Of a stretch of DNA of 56,429 nt, positions 1 to 8,637 are shown piece by piece. Origin of the DNA: Glaciecola sp. HTCC2999 (GTDB lineage: Bacteria; Pseudomonadota; Gammaproteobacteria; Enterobacterales; Alteromonadaceae); contig CATECQ010000002.1 in assembly GCA_949498985.1 (NCBI GenBank), positions 1 to 56,429 on the forward strand, read 5' to 3'. The notes under the pieces are model-generated. The model saw only the letters and a program-made list of their open reading frames with translations. It searched no databases and was not told the DNA's origin. Every line of letters begins with the position of its first letter. Positions within the stretch are counted from its first letter, which is position 1. A program made the translations under genes and the position numbers.

Positions 1-22
1 CACTGTAGTGTAAGCACTCGTT

Positions 23-109
23 GCCCGGGTGGTGAAATTGGTAGACACAAGGGATTTAAAATCCCTCGCTGGTAACAGCGTGCCGGTTCAAGTCCGGCCC
101 TGGGCACCA
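23..109 (+). tRNA. tRNA-Leu (anticodon UAA)
   Basis: An 87-nt class II tRNA with an encoded CCA end. The acceptor arm GCCCGGG pairs with CCTGGGC (one G-U pair), the D-arm carries TGGTAGA, and the anticodon stem AGGGA/TCCCT encloses a 7-nt loop with anticodon TAA. A short variable arm (GCTGGTAACAGC) and a standard T-arm with GGTTCAAGTCC follow. The long variable arm and UAA anticodon fit a leucine tRNA reading UUA/UUG. No second tRNA is visible next to it. Confidence 0.97.
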
Positions 110-271
110 TTTACTTCTTACCTATATGTTGTAAATGTAAAAAATCATATTTTAATGTTTATTACTATGCTTCCAGTATCCTTATTATCGTTTGATTAAT
201 ACTGGATATTTGTTTCTTGCATCTGTTCATTAACCCGTTAATAATGAAAATAAATATTAATGGATTGTATA

Positions 272-1126
272 ATGTCAATATCTATGTTTGAAAGTTTACT
301 TGTGACACCCGAACAGTTAAATGATGCGCTCCTAGACCCTCAAAAAAATGTGGTACCCATATTCACGTCGATTTCATCACCAGGTTCGAACAACGACATT
401 GTTATCCCTGAAGAGGTTATAACGGGTTCTTTATTTTTTGATTTTGAACACACATTTGCTGATCCTGATTTTCCAGGAATGCAAATGATGCCTGATGAAT
501 TACATTTTACAGCAGCAGCCCAGACTATGGGACTTAATCATGATACGACGTATGTTGTATATGATGATAAAGGCATATTTAGTGCGCCTCGTGTATATAA
601 GATGTTAGAAGCTTCAGGGCATAAACAAGTGCATGTGTTAGATGGTGGCTTACCAGCTTGGATAGCAAAGTCATTCCCTATGCAAAAAGGCTTAAGTGTT
701 GCGTCAACTACGGGTGATTTTGTTGCTCAGGCACAAACAGTATTTATTAATAAAGTTGAAATGTTAACGATTATTGCTCAACAATCTCACCATATTATTG
801 ATGCACGATGTCCAGAGCGTTTCTATGCTCGAACTCCCGAACCGAGATTAAATATGCGGGGAGGGCATATGCCTGGAGCTAAGAATTTACCTTATTCTGA
901 GTGTCTAGACGGTGGTTTTTATAAAAGTCTTTCCCAGTTAGATCGTTTGTTTTCAAAATTAGATATTAAATCTTCCGACCCTATTGTTTTCACCTGTGGT
1001 TCCGGTGTTACTGCCTGTTTATTAAGCGTTGCTGCTCAGGTGAGTGGTTTCAAAAATATTTGTATTTATGACGGCTCTTGGTCTGAATGGGCCAGTGGTT
1101 CTGATACACCGATTGTAACGAATTAA
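272..1126 (+). CDS. sseA: Sulfurtransferase, rhodanese family (SseA-like)
   Basis: A two-domain rhodanese that should transfer sulfur from 3-mercaptopyruvate or thiosulfate to a thiol acceptor. The inactive N-terminal rhodanese domain is followed by a catalytic C-terminal domain with the active-site loop CGSGVTAC near residue 242. The CGSGVT form is typical of mercaptopyruvate sulfurtransferases, while thiosulfate sulfurtransferases usually have CRxGx[R/T]. I chose the ATG at 272 because a GGA lies 7 nt upstream; an in-frame ATG at 260 would add four residues and has no ribosome site. The stop overlaps the next start in a TAATG, which suggests translational coupling with the LysE-type gene. 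The exact substrate is inferred from the loop only. Confidence 0.88.
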   Translation: MSISMFESLLVTPEQLNDALLDPQKNVVPIFTSISSPGSNNDIVIPEEVITGSLFFDFEHTFADPDFPGMQMMPDELHFTAAAQTMGLNHDTTYVVYDDKGIFSAPRVYKMLEASGHKQVHVLDGGLPAWIAKSFPMQKGLSVASTTGDFVAQAQTVFINKVEMLTIIAQQSHHIIDARCPERFYARTPEPRLNMRGGHMPGAKNLPYSECLDGGFYKSLSQLDRLFSKLDIKSSDPIVFTCGSGVTACLLSVAAQVSGFKNICIYDGSWSEWASGSDTPIVTN

Positions 1127-1758
1127 TGTTTTCACAGTACTGGGTTGAATTTTTGACGATTGCTGGTGTGCATTTAATCGCAGTGGCTAGTCCTGGGCCC
1201 GACTTTGCTATTGTAGTTAAACAGGTTGTTGCATTTGGGCGCAAGCCAGCAATTTATACCAGTCTTGGTGTGGGTTTAGGTATCATGTTACATGTCATTT
1301 ATTCGATTTTTGGTTTAGGCATGTTAATTAAAACCACTCCTTTACTATATCAAGGATTATTATATGTAGCTGCAAGTTATCTTATATATATTGGTGTATT
1401 GTCGTTGCGGTCAAAGCCATATATTGCTGAGCAGACAGATGTGGATACACCAAATCTCCCAATGCCTTCAGCGTTAAGCGCATTTCGATTGGGGTTTATT
1501 ACAAATGGACTAAATCCTAAAGCGACGTTATTTTTCTTGTCATTATTTACCGCGATCATTTCTCCTAGTACGCCAGAGTCAATTCGCTGGTCTTATGGCG
1601 TATATTTGGCGGTTGCAACAGGTTTATGGTTTATATTGCTTAGTGTGTTGTTATCACATTCTCGAATAGATCGTCATTTAAAGCGTTATCGTCACGTAAT
1701 TGATAGATTGATGGGCGTGGTATTGATATTATTAGCGTTAAGTATTGTGTTGTATTGA
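1126..1758 (+). CDS. LysE/RhtB-family amino-acid exporter
   Basis: A 210-aa inner-membrane protein with the LysE/RhtB family layout: an N-terminal segment with the family signature ASPGPDFA (residues about 22-29), about six hydrophobic helices and a conserved NPKA in the middle (NGLNPKATLFF). Family members export amino acids such as lysine, threonine, homoserine or cysteine; the substrate here cannot be told. It overlaps the sulfurtransferase stop by one base, so the two are probably co-translated. That pairing makes export of a sulfur amino acid an attractive but unproven idea. Confidence 0.87.
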   Translation: MFSQYWVEFLTIAGVHLIAVASPGPDFAIVVKQVVAFGRKPAIYTSLGVGLGIMLHVIYSIFGLGMLIKTTPLLYQGLLYVAASYLIYIGVLSLRSKPYIAEQTDVDTPNLPMPSALSAFRLGFITNGLNPKATLFFLSLFTAIISPSTPESIRWSYGVYLAVATGLWFILLSVLLSHSRIDRHLKRYRHVIDRLMGVVLILLALSIVLY

Positions 1759-1770
1759 TAATTGAGAATT

Positions 1771-2505
1771 ATGCCGACCCCTAATAATCGACTTGAAGCC
1801 GCTTTAAATGGTGAATACATTTTTGACATAAAAACGTTGTTGAAAGAATCCCATGTCCAAACTAAGAAACAAATATTTCCCTTTATCGGAGCTATGTTTT
1901 TAGCGTTTGTAGGAGTGATTGTCTTTGCTATGATTTTATTTTCTATCTTCAACGTAACCAACCCCTTGGAAATAGAAAGTAGCACAGTATTACAAATTGA
2001 AATGTTATTATTATTTTTCTTAGCCCCGATTATGACGGGTTTCTTGGTCATGGGTATTCGAAATGCATCGCAAAAAACAATAAAACCGTTAGATATGATG
2101 GCTTATTTCCCACGGATATTTATGCTGGGTTTAGTCTCCGTATTTCTTTCTTTATGGATCAGTGTTGGCTTTCAATTATTTATCTTACCTGGCCTATATT
2201 TATGGGTAGTCACTTCCTTAGTCTTACCTTTACTTGTAGATAAGGGAGCTAAACCATTTTATGCGATTAAACTCTCATTTCTGCTAGCCAATAAATATCT
2301 AAGTTCTTTTATATTTATCCATGGCATCATCATTTTATTAGTGATTGTTTCCGCGCTGACTTACGGACTATTATTTCTATATACTGTCCCGCTAATATTA
2401 ACACTCAAAGGTAGAGTGTATGCGGATTTAGTGGGTTATGATGAACACAATAATTTAATAGATATATCAGAATCGAGAAAAGATGACACCACATTTGATG
2501 CGTAA
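1771..2505 (+). CDS. Multi-pass inner-membrane protein, unknown function
   Basis: About 244 residues with a soluble N-terminus of some 35 residues and roughly six hydrophobic segments, ending in a charged tail. I do not recognise a named family; the layout recalls small uncharacterised membrane proteins that sit beside bax-like genes in Alteromonadales. A TTG at 1762 could add three residues, but the ATG at 1771 has GAG five bases upstream and is preferred. It starts 12 bases after the LysE-type gene and its 3' end overlaps the next gene by 23 bases, so it belongs to the same transcript. Confidence 0.7.
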   Translation: MPTPNNRLEAALNGEYIFDIKTLLKESHVQTKKQIFPFIGAMFLAFVGVIVFAMILFSIFNVTNPLEIESSTVLQIEMLLLFFLAPIMTGFLVMGIRNASQKTIKPLDMMAYFPRIFMLGLVSVFLSLWISVGFQLFILPGLYLWVVTSLVLPLLVDKGAKPFYAIKLSFLLANKYLSSFIFIHGIIILLVIVSALTYGLLFLYTVPLILTLKGRVYADLVGYDEHNNLIDISESRKDDTTFDA

Positions 2506-3406
2506 ACCATTTTTTCTAGTTGTCTTCGTTATTGTGATGACGGGGGCATTTATTGTGCCGTTTGTGCAACCTCCAGTCCCCATCATCAAGGCTGATTCCA
2601 GTTCTACACTTAATTCATTTACTCTTGAGTTTGATAAGCATTTTAAAGAAATTGATGTTCCAAAATTTAGTGAAATTAAAGATGTCACAACAAAAAAACG
2701 GACTTATTTTGAATTCATAGGAAAATTAGCGGCTGAAAATAATCAGCTAATTTTGCGTAAGCGTAGTTTTATACAACACCTAAGGGATGAATATATTGAT
2801 TATATTCAATCAAATCCTGACTTATCGTTACAGGATTTTAACACTCAGTTTCTGACATTTTCTCAACAACAAAAATTACAATTTTTAATGACAGAATACC
2901 GAGTCAACAATAAAAAAATAGCTGATCTTTTTTCTGAATTATTGTTACGAGTTAATACGATACCTGTTGAATTAATACAGGTACAAACAGCAAATGAATC
3001 AGGGTGGGGAACGTCACGGTTTGCCGTTCAAGGTTATAACTTTTTTGGTTTGTGGTGTTATGAAACTGGCTGTGGCTTCGTCCCAAAAAAACGTGCTGAA
3101 GGTATGACTCACGAAGTTGCTAAATTTTCCACACCCGCTCAAGGGATGTACCGATATGTACGAAATCTTAATAGAAATCGTGCATATCGACAGTTAAGAA
3201 TTAAACGTCTTTCATTGTCTCAAGCCTCCCCATCTTTATCATTTCAACATGCTATGGAGTTGACGACTACTTTAGGATCATATTCTGAACGTGGTCAGGA
3301 TTATATTGATGAATTACAATCTATGTTGAGGGTTAATCGCTCGCTATTAGGATTAGTAAGAGTCACAACAATATTGCATGTGCAAGGATCAGAAACTAAC
3401 AATTAA
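2483..3406 (+). CDS. bax: Bax-like glucosaminidase-domain protein
   Basis: A 307-aa exported or membrane-anchored protein. After an N-terminal hydrophobic segment (residues about 8-22) and a linker, the C-terminal half matches the glucosaminidase-type fold of E. coli Bax and FlgJ-like peptidoglycan hydrolases. Residues about 165-200 read ...QTANESGWGTSRFA..NFFGLWC, with the conserved catalytic-type Glu in NESGWG, followed by FxTPAQGMYRYVRNLN. It probably cuts beta-N-acetylglucosaminyl bonds in peptidoglycan in the periplasm. The start overlaps the upstream membrane-protein gene by 23 bases. Activity is inferred from family membership. Confidence 0.82.
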   Translation: MTPHLMRKPFFLVVFVIVMTGAFIVPFVQPPVPIIKADSSSTLNSFTLEFDKHFKEIDVPKFSEIKDVTTKKRTYFEFIGKLAAENNQLILRKRSFIQHLRDEYIDYIQSNPDLSLQDFNTQFLTFSQQQKLQFLMTEYRVNNKKIADLFSELLLRVNTIPVELIQVQTANESGWGTSRFAVQGYNFFGLWCYETGCGFVPKKRAEGMTHEVAKFSTPAQGMYRYVRNLNRNRAYRQLRIKRLSLSQASPSLSFQHAMELTTTLGSYSERGQDYIDELQSMLRVNRSLLGLVRVTTILHVQGSETNN

Positions 3407-3434
3407 AGTGTCTATTCATTTAAAGAGAGCCGCC

Positions 3435-4133
3435 GTGAAATTAAACCTAAAAAATATAGCATCATTAGCCTTAGGGTGTTGTTTATTTAGTAATGTATTT
3501 ACTGTTTTTGCACAAGGCAGTGTGCTATCAGAACGTGTTAAACAACCCAATATTCTTGAGGTAGCATATAAGACGTTTTACTCTCACACCCGTAAAATTT
3601 CGAGTGAAGATATTACGGCTTTGAGATTTGCATTTGGTTTTACTAATATTCATGCTCCTGATAAGTTATGTCAGATAAATCAAGCGCGTATTGATACTCA
3701 AAAAGTCACTATTGATTTACTTGTTACTCCTGAACAGCGTTTTTCAATACCCACTGAGAAAGCACTAAAATTAGCCGATGCAATGGTAGTTTTAGATATT
3801 GAGCAACCCGCTAATCATTGTGATATTAATGTTCAAATTGAAACCTTGCCTGAATACTTAGTGACTCAATATTCAGTAGATGATTTACGCTTTATTCAAT
3901 CTCAGTATGTTGCATTCTTTGATGAGATGGGAGGATTTATGTCTTTTTTAATGCCTCAAGTGAGCGGATTACAAATGCGTTTTGCCGATGAGACATTAAA
4001 TTATCCACTCAATAATGGCCTAGCTATTGTTCAAGGTATTTTGAGAATATCATCTCAACAGCTTAAAGAAGTAAAGACAATCGTATTACCAGAGGCTCCC
4101 TTAAGAATTACTGCTCTGACATCATCTAAGTAA
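3435..4133 (+). CDS. DUF2987-type secreted protein
   Basis: A secreted protein of about 232 residues with a clear signal peptide (KLNLKNIASLALGCC...VFAQG). It resembles the DUF2987 proteins of Shewanella and Vibrio, which have no known function; that match is from memory of the family and moderately sure. I chose the GTG at 3435 because AAAGAGAG lies just upstream and the signal peptide begins at once. An in-frame start at 3378, overlapping the bax-like gene, would put 19 poorly conserved residues before the signal peptide. It is the last gene of the rightward string and faces the rssA-like gene across 13 bases. Confidence 0.72.
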   Translation: MKLNLKNIASLALGCCLFSNVFTVFAQGSVLSERVKQPNILEVAYKTFYSHTRKISSEDITALRFAFGFTNIHAPDKLCQINQARIDTQKVTIDLLVTPEQRFSIPTEKALKLADAMVVLDIEQPANHCDINVQIETLPEYLVTQYSVDDLRFIQSQYVAFFDEMGGFMSFLMPQVSGLQMRFADETLNYPLNNGLAIVQGILRISSQQLKEVKTIVLPEAPLRITALTSSK

Positions 4134-4146
4134 TCATCCTAGTAAA

Positions 4147-5049
4147 TTAGCCATTTAGATAACTTAATTGATATAAAATCTGTTTTTCTAGACGCTCTAC
4201 TGCTTCTTTACCTACAGCATAGAGCTCTTCAGCTTTTTCAAACTCTAGAATCCCCACATCACGTAAATTGGGTTCAATTAAAATATCAGGTGGATCACCG
4301 GCTAATCGAGAACGAGTGACACGAGCTTGCATAATATCTAAACTATTACTCATAACACTCATTATTCCTGGAGGTGTTTGTTGATTATCGTTTGGATCAG
4401 GTGAAAACCAATTTCTAAATATACTCTGTTGTTTTTCTAGTTTTTCATCTGTTTTACGTTGTGCATTTTCGTGTGCGGTAATATTTTTATCAATCATTTC
4501 AGGGCGAAAATCTGCACTGAGGTTCACCGCAATAACAAAATCCGCTCCCATTAGGCGACACAAATTAACGGGAACAGGGTTCACTACAGCACCATCGACA
4601 AGCCAACGATTCTCAAACTGAACCGGAGCAAATAATGCTGGGATAGAACATGACGCACGAACAGCATCCACAACAGGCCCTGATTGAAATATAATTTCTC
4701 GACCTGAATATAAATCAGTTGCAGGAATAGCAAAAGGTCTTTGCATTTCTTCAAAAGTTGTGACAGAAAAATCATCAGCTAAGCGTTTAAACACTTGCTC
4801 GCCACTTGCCAAGCCACTTCTAGTAAAGCCAATCCCTAATAAACGTAATACTTCCCATTCAGTTAAATCAAAGGCCCAATCCTTTAATTGAGTAAGATTA
4901 CCGGATGCATAAGCCGCTCCTACATAGGCTCCAATTGAACATCCAGAAACCACGTCAATTTGAATGCCTAAATTTTCAAGCGCTTCGATGATCCCAAGAT
5001 GAGTCCATCCTCTGGCAGCTCCAGCACCTAATGCTAAACCAATCTTCAT
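4147..5049 (-). CDS. rssA: Patatin-like phospholipase, RssA family
   Basis: A 300-aa cytoplasmic patatin-like protein. The oxyanion glycine motif GAGAARG is at residues 8-14, the nucleophile elbow GCSIG puts Ser at 38, and the second dyad residue is Asp152 in VDGAVV. Length and layout match E. coli RssA/YchK-type proteins, which are serine esterases or lipid acyl hydrolases of uncertain physiological substrate. Its ATG overlaps the ttcA stop codon by one base, so the genes are co-transcribed and probably coupled. No signal peptide is seen. Confidence 0.88.
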   Translation of the reverse strand: MKIGLALGAGAARGWTHLGIIEALENLGIQIDVVSGCSIGAYVGAAYASGNLTQLKDWAFDLTEWEVLRLLGIGFTRSGLASGEQVFKRLADDFSVTTFEEMQRPFAIPATDLYSGREIIFQSGPVVDAVRASCSIPALFAPVQFENRWLVDGAVVNPVPVNLCRLMGADFVIAVNLSADFRPEMIDKNITAHENAQRKTDEKLEKQQSIFRNWFSPDPNDNQQTPPGIMSVMSNSLDIMQARVTRSRLAGDPPDILIEPNLRDVGILEFEKAEELYAVGKEAVERLEKQILYQLSYLNG

Positions 5050-5915
5050 TATGTTAACTCGACTACGTGTATGTCATCTTCATGAGGTGTCATTGTATTA
5101 ATTGTAATGGGATCAAAGGCAGTATCACCATTATCATTCTTCATTCCGTTGGCTTCTATTTCAGTAAAAGGAAATAAATCACTGTCGCATAAATGAGATG
5201 GAATAACTTGTTGCAGTGACTTTGCCATCGATGCAATCCTAGTAGGATAACGTTCATGCCAATCTTGTAACATCATTTTAATTTGTTTGCGTTGCAGATT
5301 TTCTTGAGAACCACATAAGTTACAAGGAATAATAGGGTATTGCTGTATTCTACTGTAATGAGATATGTCATTTTCCGCGCAAAACGCCAAAGGTCTGATA
5401 ACAACATGTTCACCATTGTCTGAGACTAATTTAGGTGGCATCGACTTTAATTGGCCGCCATGAAACATATTGAGTAATAACGTTTCGAGCATATCATCAC
5501 GGTGATGTCCCAGGGCAATTTTCGTTGCCCCATATTCTTTAGCGGTACGATAAAGAATGGCACGACGTAAACGAGAGCAAAGCGCACACGTCGTTTTCCC
5601 TTCTGGCGTTTTTTCTTTAACGATACTATATGTATCTTCAGTCACGATATAATGTTCTATACCCCGTTGAGATAAATATTCAGGCAGTATATGTTCGGGG
5701 AAACCGGGTTGTTTTTGGTCTAAATTCACAGCAAAAATAGCGAAATTAATGGGAGCAACTTGTTGTAAATACAACAAATTATCAAGCATAGTATAGGAAT
5801 CTTTGCCGCCAGAGAGGCAGACCATGACACGGTCACCGTCTTCTATCATCTTATATTGTGTAATCGCTTGTGCAGTTTGTTTACGTAATTTTTGTTGAAT
5901 TTTTTGTGCGTTCAT
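5049..5915 (-). CDS. ttcA: tRNA 2-thiocytidine biosynthesis protein TtcA
   Basis: A 288-aa ATP pyrophosphatase of the PP-loop family that thiolates cytidine 32 in some tRNAs. The PP-loop SGGKDS is at residues 35-40. Cys110 and Cys113 (CALC) together with the later PCNLCGS supply the cysteines expected to hold the [4Fe-4S] cluster, and [10 protein letters not shown] follows. The length is slightly below the E. coli protein and the C-terminal tail is variable. The position next to uspE and fnr is as in Shewanella-type genomes. Function is assigned with high confidence from these motifs. Confidence 0.95.
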   Translation of the reverse strand: MNAQKIQQKLRKQTAQAITQYKMIEDGDRVMVCLSGGKDSYTMLDNLLYLQQVAPINFAIFAVNLDQKQPGFPEHILPEYLSQRGIEHYIVTEDTYSIVKEKTPEGKTTCALCSRLRRAILYRTAKEYGATKIALGHHRDDMLETLLLNMFHGGQLKSMPPKLVSDNGEHVVIRPLAFCAENDISHYSRIQQYPIIPCNLCGSQENLQRKQIKMMLQDWHERYPTRIASMAKSLQQVIPSHLCDSDLFPFTEIEANGMKNDNGDTAFDPITINTMTPHEDDIHVVELT

Positions 5916-5953
5916 ATCTATGCCTATATTACTCAGGCTAAATTATAAACTGA

Positions 5954-6871
5954 TTAATGTTTTGGGGATACAAAACCGTCAGGTTTAATAGTTAAAACAT
6001 CACATTCAATGTTATTCATTAAATGCTCTGCAGTATTACCTAAAGTAAAACCTGTTAAACTTGATTTGCTGCCACTACCAATAATTAATAAATCAGCATC
6101 AATATTTGATGCGACGTTGGGTATAACTTTTTCAGGTAATCCTTCTTTTACGTATAGATTATTATTATCAATCCTATGTCGCAAACCAAAACGATTCATT
6201 GCTTGTTTATGATGATTTTTGATTGCAACATTTAATGAGTTAAATACATAGGAAGGGCTGGTGATAGGAAATGAAATACGAGGATAGGCATTGACTAAGT
6301 GTAAATTACTGGAGAATAATTTTGCAAAATCTTCCGCGGTAGAAGTCAGTTTATCGTTCAGATCAGTATGCGTTAAATCCTCATCACCAGTATTAACAGC
6401 CGTCAAAATATCATCATATGTCGGCCAATCATTATTTTTCACAAGCAATACTGGAATAGGAGATTTACGCATTAAATGCCAGTCTAGTGGAGTGAAAACT
6501 AAACTAGTAACGACAGCGTCATGCTTAGTTGATTTTATAATGATATCGGCGCTTTCATCTTTAGCAGTTTCAACAATACTATCGTAAACACGTTTATGCC
6601 AATTAATAGCAGTTATGGTTTGTTCAGGTAATGAATAATTACTCATTAAATTAGATAATGCTTGGTATTGGTCTGCAATATACTCAGCACGAAATTCTTC
6701 ACGTTCGTGAGTAGATAACATAGTGGTCAAATCATAGGAAGGGTGATAGACGGATAGTAATACCATGAGCTTGGCGCCTGTCCTATTCACTAAGTCAATA
6801 CCTCTACTTAATGCAGGTTGTTGAACCTGATTAGGTTCAATAACCACTAATACAGAGTTTATATCTAACAT
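5954..6871 (-). CDS. uspE: Universal stress protein E
   Basis: A 305-aa cytoplasmic tandem universal stress protein with two Usp domains (about 1-150 and 155-300), as in E. coli UspE. The first domain starts LDINSVLVVIEPN. The second ends with GSGSKSSLTGFTLGNTAEHLMN, a form of the Usp nucleotide-binding signature G-2x-G-9x-G(S/T). UspE proteins are linked to stress survival, motility and adhesion. It lies 124 bases after fnr in the same direction, as in enterobacteria and Shewanella. The intergenic space contains a perfect palindrome, listed separately. Confidence 0.92.
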   Translation of the reverse strand: MLDINSVLVVIEPNQVQQPALSRGIDLVNRTGAKLMVLLSVYHPSYDLTTMLSTHEREEFRAEYIADQYQALSNLMSNYSLPEQTITAINWHKRVYDSIVETAKDESADIIIKSTKHDAVVTSLVFTPLDWHLMRKSPIPVLLVKNNDWPTYDDILTAVNTGDEDLTHTDLNDKLTSTAEDFAKLFSSNLHLVNAYPRISFPITSPSYVFNSLNVAIKNHHKQAMNRFGLRHRIDNNNLYVKEGLPEKVIPNVASNIDADLLIIGSGSKSSLTGFTLGNTAEHLMNNIECDVLTIKPDGFVSPKH

Positions 6872-6889
6872 AATGTGTCCTAAAACGAC

Positions 6890-6910
6890 TTATCATTAGC
6901 GCAATGATAA
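6890..6910. promoter_or_regulatory. Perfect palindrome in the uspE upstream region
   Basis: Arms TTATCATT and AATGATAA flank AGCGC, giving a 21-bp perfect inverted repeat 19 bases before the uspE start. It could be an operator or an RNA hairpin in the 5' leader. It does not match the FNR consensus, and it resembles Fur half-sites only loosely. Confidence 0.4.
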
Positions 6911-6995
6911 CATTCGAATCATATCATTCTTTTAGTGAAGTAAACATTGTACATAATTACATAAATCATGGCGCTAAAGTATGAATAATTCATTA

Positions 6996-7742
6996 TTAAC
7001 TGGCTAATTGCTGTAGTAATTCATCATGCAGTCCTTTAGATTTAGCCAGCATTACATCATATTCAAGTACGATAATCAGTTTACCATCCACTTTAATTAG
7101 CTTTTCTTTTTGAAATCGGGTTAGCAAACGAGAAATAGTTTCAATAGTCACTCCTAAATAATTACCAATATCATTTCGGGTCATTGTTAAGTGAAACTGC
7201 TTATTAGAGAAACCTCGCTCACCAAAACGTTGTGATAATTGTGTTAGAAAATACAATAAACGTTCTTCTGCTTTACGTTTATTTAACAGCATCATGAGTT
7301 CATGTTTTTGTTTAAATTCACTACTCATAGAATTCATGATTTGTTTACGTAATTTAGGAAAACGTTCAGCTAGTTGATCTAATGTATGATAGGGGAGCTC
7401 ACACACCATTGACGTTTCTAAAGCAATAGCAGTGGATTGATGATGGTTTGAATTTAATGAATCAAACCCTAAGAGATCACCTGGAAAATGAAAACCGACG
7501 ACTTGTTCTTGACCATCTTCGCTACTCACAACGGTTTTAAATGAACCAGTTCGAACGGCATATAAAGAGTTAAATGGGGTGTCATCACTAAATAAAATGG
7601 TGTTTTTCTGTAGGGGATTTTCGCGCTTAATTATATCATCTAATGATTCTAACTCGTTATCATTTAAACTAACGGGCAGACAAAGGTGTGAAAAACTGCA
7701 CGTCTGGCAATGTATTGATATATCTAACTCTTTCATACCCAT
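6996..7742 (-). CDS. fnr: Anaerobic regulator Fnr/EtrA
   Basis: A 248-aa CRP/FNR-family transcription factor that senses oxygen through a [4Fe-4S] cluster. All four cluster cysteines are present: Cys12, Cys15 and Cys21 (CQTCSFSHLC) and Cys114, a constant offset of eight from the E. coli residues 20, 23, 29 and 122. The recognition helix reads VTIETISRLLTRF, with the Glu, Ser and Arg that read TTGAT-N4-ATCAA. Called EtrA in Shewanella. It lies between uspE and the cbb3 maturation genes, and a good FNR box lies before ccoN, so it probably controls the oxidase next door. Confidence 0.96.
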   Translation of the reverse strand: MGMKELDISIHCQTCSFSHLCLPVSLNDNELESLDDIIKRENPLQKNTILFSDDTPFNSLYAVRTGSFKTVVSSEDGQEQVVGFHFPGDLLGFDSLNSNHHQSTAIALETSMVCELPYHTLDQLAERFPKLRKQIMNSMSSEFKQKHELMMLLNKRKAEERLLYFLTQLSQRFGERGFSNKQFHLTMTRNDIGNYLGVTIETISRLLTRFQKEKLIKVDGKLIIVLEYDVMLAKSKGLHDELLQQLAS

Positions 7743-7795
7743 TCACATACTGACAAAAACCTAAAAACAAGGCCGAATTTTCTAATACTGCCAGT

Positions 7796-8455
7796 CTAGC
7801 CTAATAACCCTATAATTAACAATGTTATTGCACTTACGATCATAAATACTGACACACATTTCCTAAGCCAATGTTGTGAAAATAATTCATGAATAAATTG
7901 TCCGCTCATACTGGTTGCGAACATAGCAGGAAGAGTCCCCACACCAAACCAAAACATAATAAGTGCACCTTTAAAAGCATGACCTGATGTCACTGACCAA
8001 GCTAAGGTTGAATATACCAATCCACAGGGTAACCACCCCCAAATCATGCCATAAGGTATTGCTTTTACTGCAGTATTTAATGGTAAAAAACGAGATGAAA
8101 AAGGCTTGATGCGTTTAAAAAAATGGTTTCCTAAGTGTTCTAGCCAAGTCAAACTCTGCGTGTATCCGCCAATATATATACCCAGTAATAATAGTAAGAT
8201 ACTCGAAATAATGAGTAAAATATCATTAGTAATATAAGTATATTCCGATAATATAGCGCCTGAATAACCAGCCATACCACCGATCATTGTATAACTAAAA
8301 ATCCGACCAAAGTTGTATGCAATCAGCAATGCCACTCGCCCAACTTTAGGAGTGGCACTAAATAATAAACTACTGGCAATCCCACCGCACATACCTACAC
8401 AATGTACACCACCTGCTAAGCCGATTAATAATGCTGTGACATAAATAGGTTCCAT
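7796..8455 (-). CDS. TauE/SafE-type membrane protein of the cco cluster
   Basis: A 219-aa inner-membrane protein of the sulfite exporter TauE/SafE (UreH/DsbD-like) type with about six helices. The N-terminal LAGGVHCVGMCGG carries a conserved Cys pair typical of the small group that sits beside ccoS. Genes of this kind follow ccoS in many proteobacteria and are suspected to act in copper delivery or redox handling during cbb3 oxidase assembly, but the transported species is not settled. The start overlaps the ccoS stop by one base, so it belongs to the ccoH-I-S operon. Confidence 0.82.
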   Translation of the reverse strand: MEPIYVTALLIGLAGGVHCVGMCGGIASSLLFSATPKVGRVALLIAYNFGRIFSYTMIGGMAGYSGAILSEYTYITNDILLIISSILLLLLGIYIGGYTQSLTWLEHLGNHFFKRIKPFSSRFLPLNTAVKAIPYGMIWGWLPCGLVYSTLAWSVTSGHAFKGALIMFWFGVGTLPAMFATSMSGQFIHELFSQHWLRKCVSVFMIVSAITLLIIGLLG

Positions 8456-8637
8456 TAAACATCTCTATCGATTGGTTTTTTATCTTGATTTGACGTGACA
8501 TCATCGTCAAAGAGAATGGAGGAGCCTTGACGTTCAAGATCTTCAAACTGGTTCGCTTTAACGGCCCAAAAAAATACAATGATCGCCAAAGCAACAATGA
8601 TAATTGCAATCGGTATAAGCACATAAATGACGTTCAT
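8455..8637 (-). CDS. ccoS: cbb3 oxidase assembly protein CcoS
   Basis: A 60-aa single-span membrane protein: MNVIYVLIPIAIIIVALAII is the helix, followed by FFWAVKANQFEDLER, the family signature (FxWAVxxGQFDDL). CcoS is needed for insertion of haem and copper into the CcoN subunit of cbb3 oxidase. It overlaps ccoI by one base upstream and the TauE-like gene by one base downstream, so all three are co-translated. Confidence 0.93.
   Translation of the reverse strand: MNVIYVLIPIAIIIVALAIIVFFWAVKANQFEDLERQGSSILFDDDVTSNQDKKPIDRDV

Noticed and set aside
8370-8624. An 84-residue ORF overlapping ccoS and the TauE-like gene
   Set aside because: It is a shadow frame across two well-supported genes with one-base overlap; it has no ribosome site or homology.
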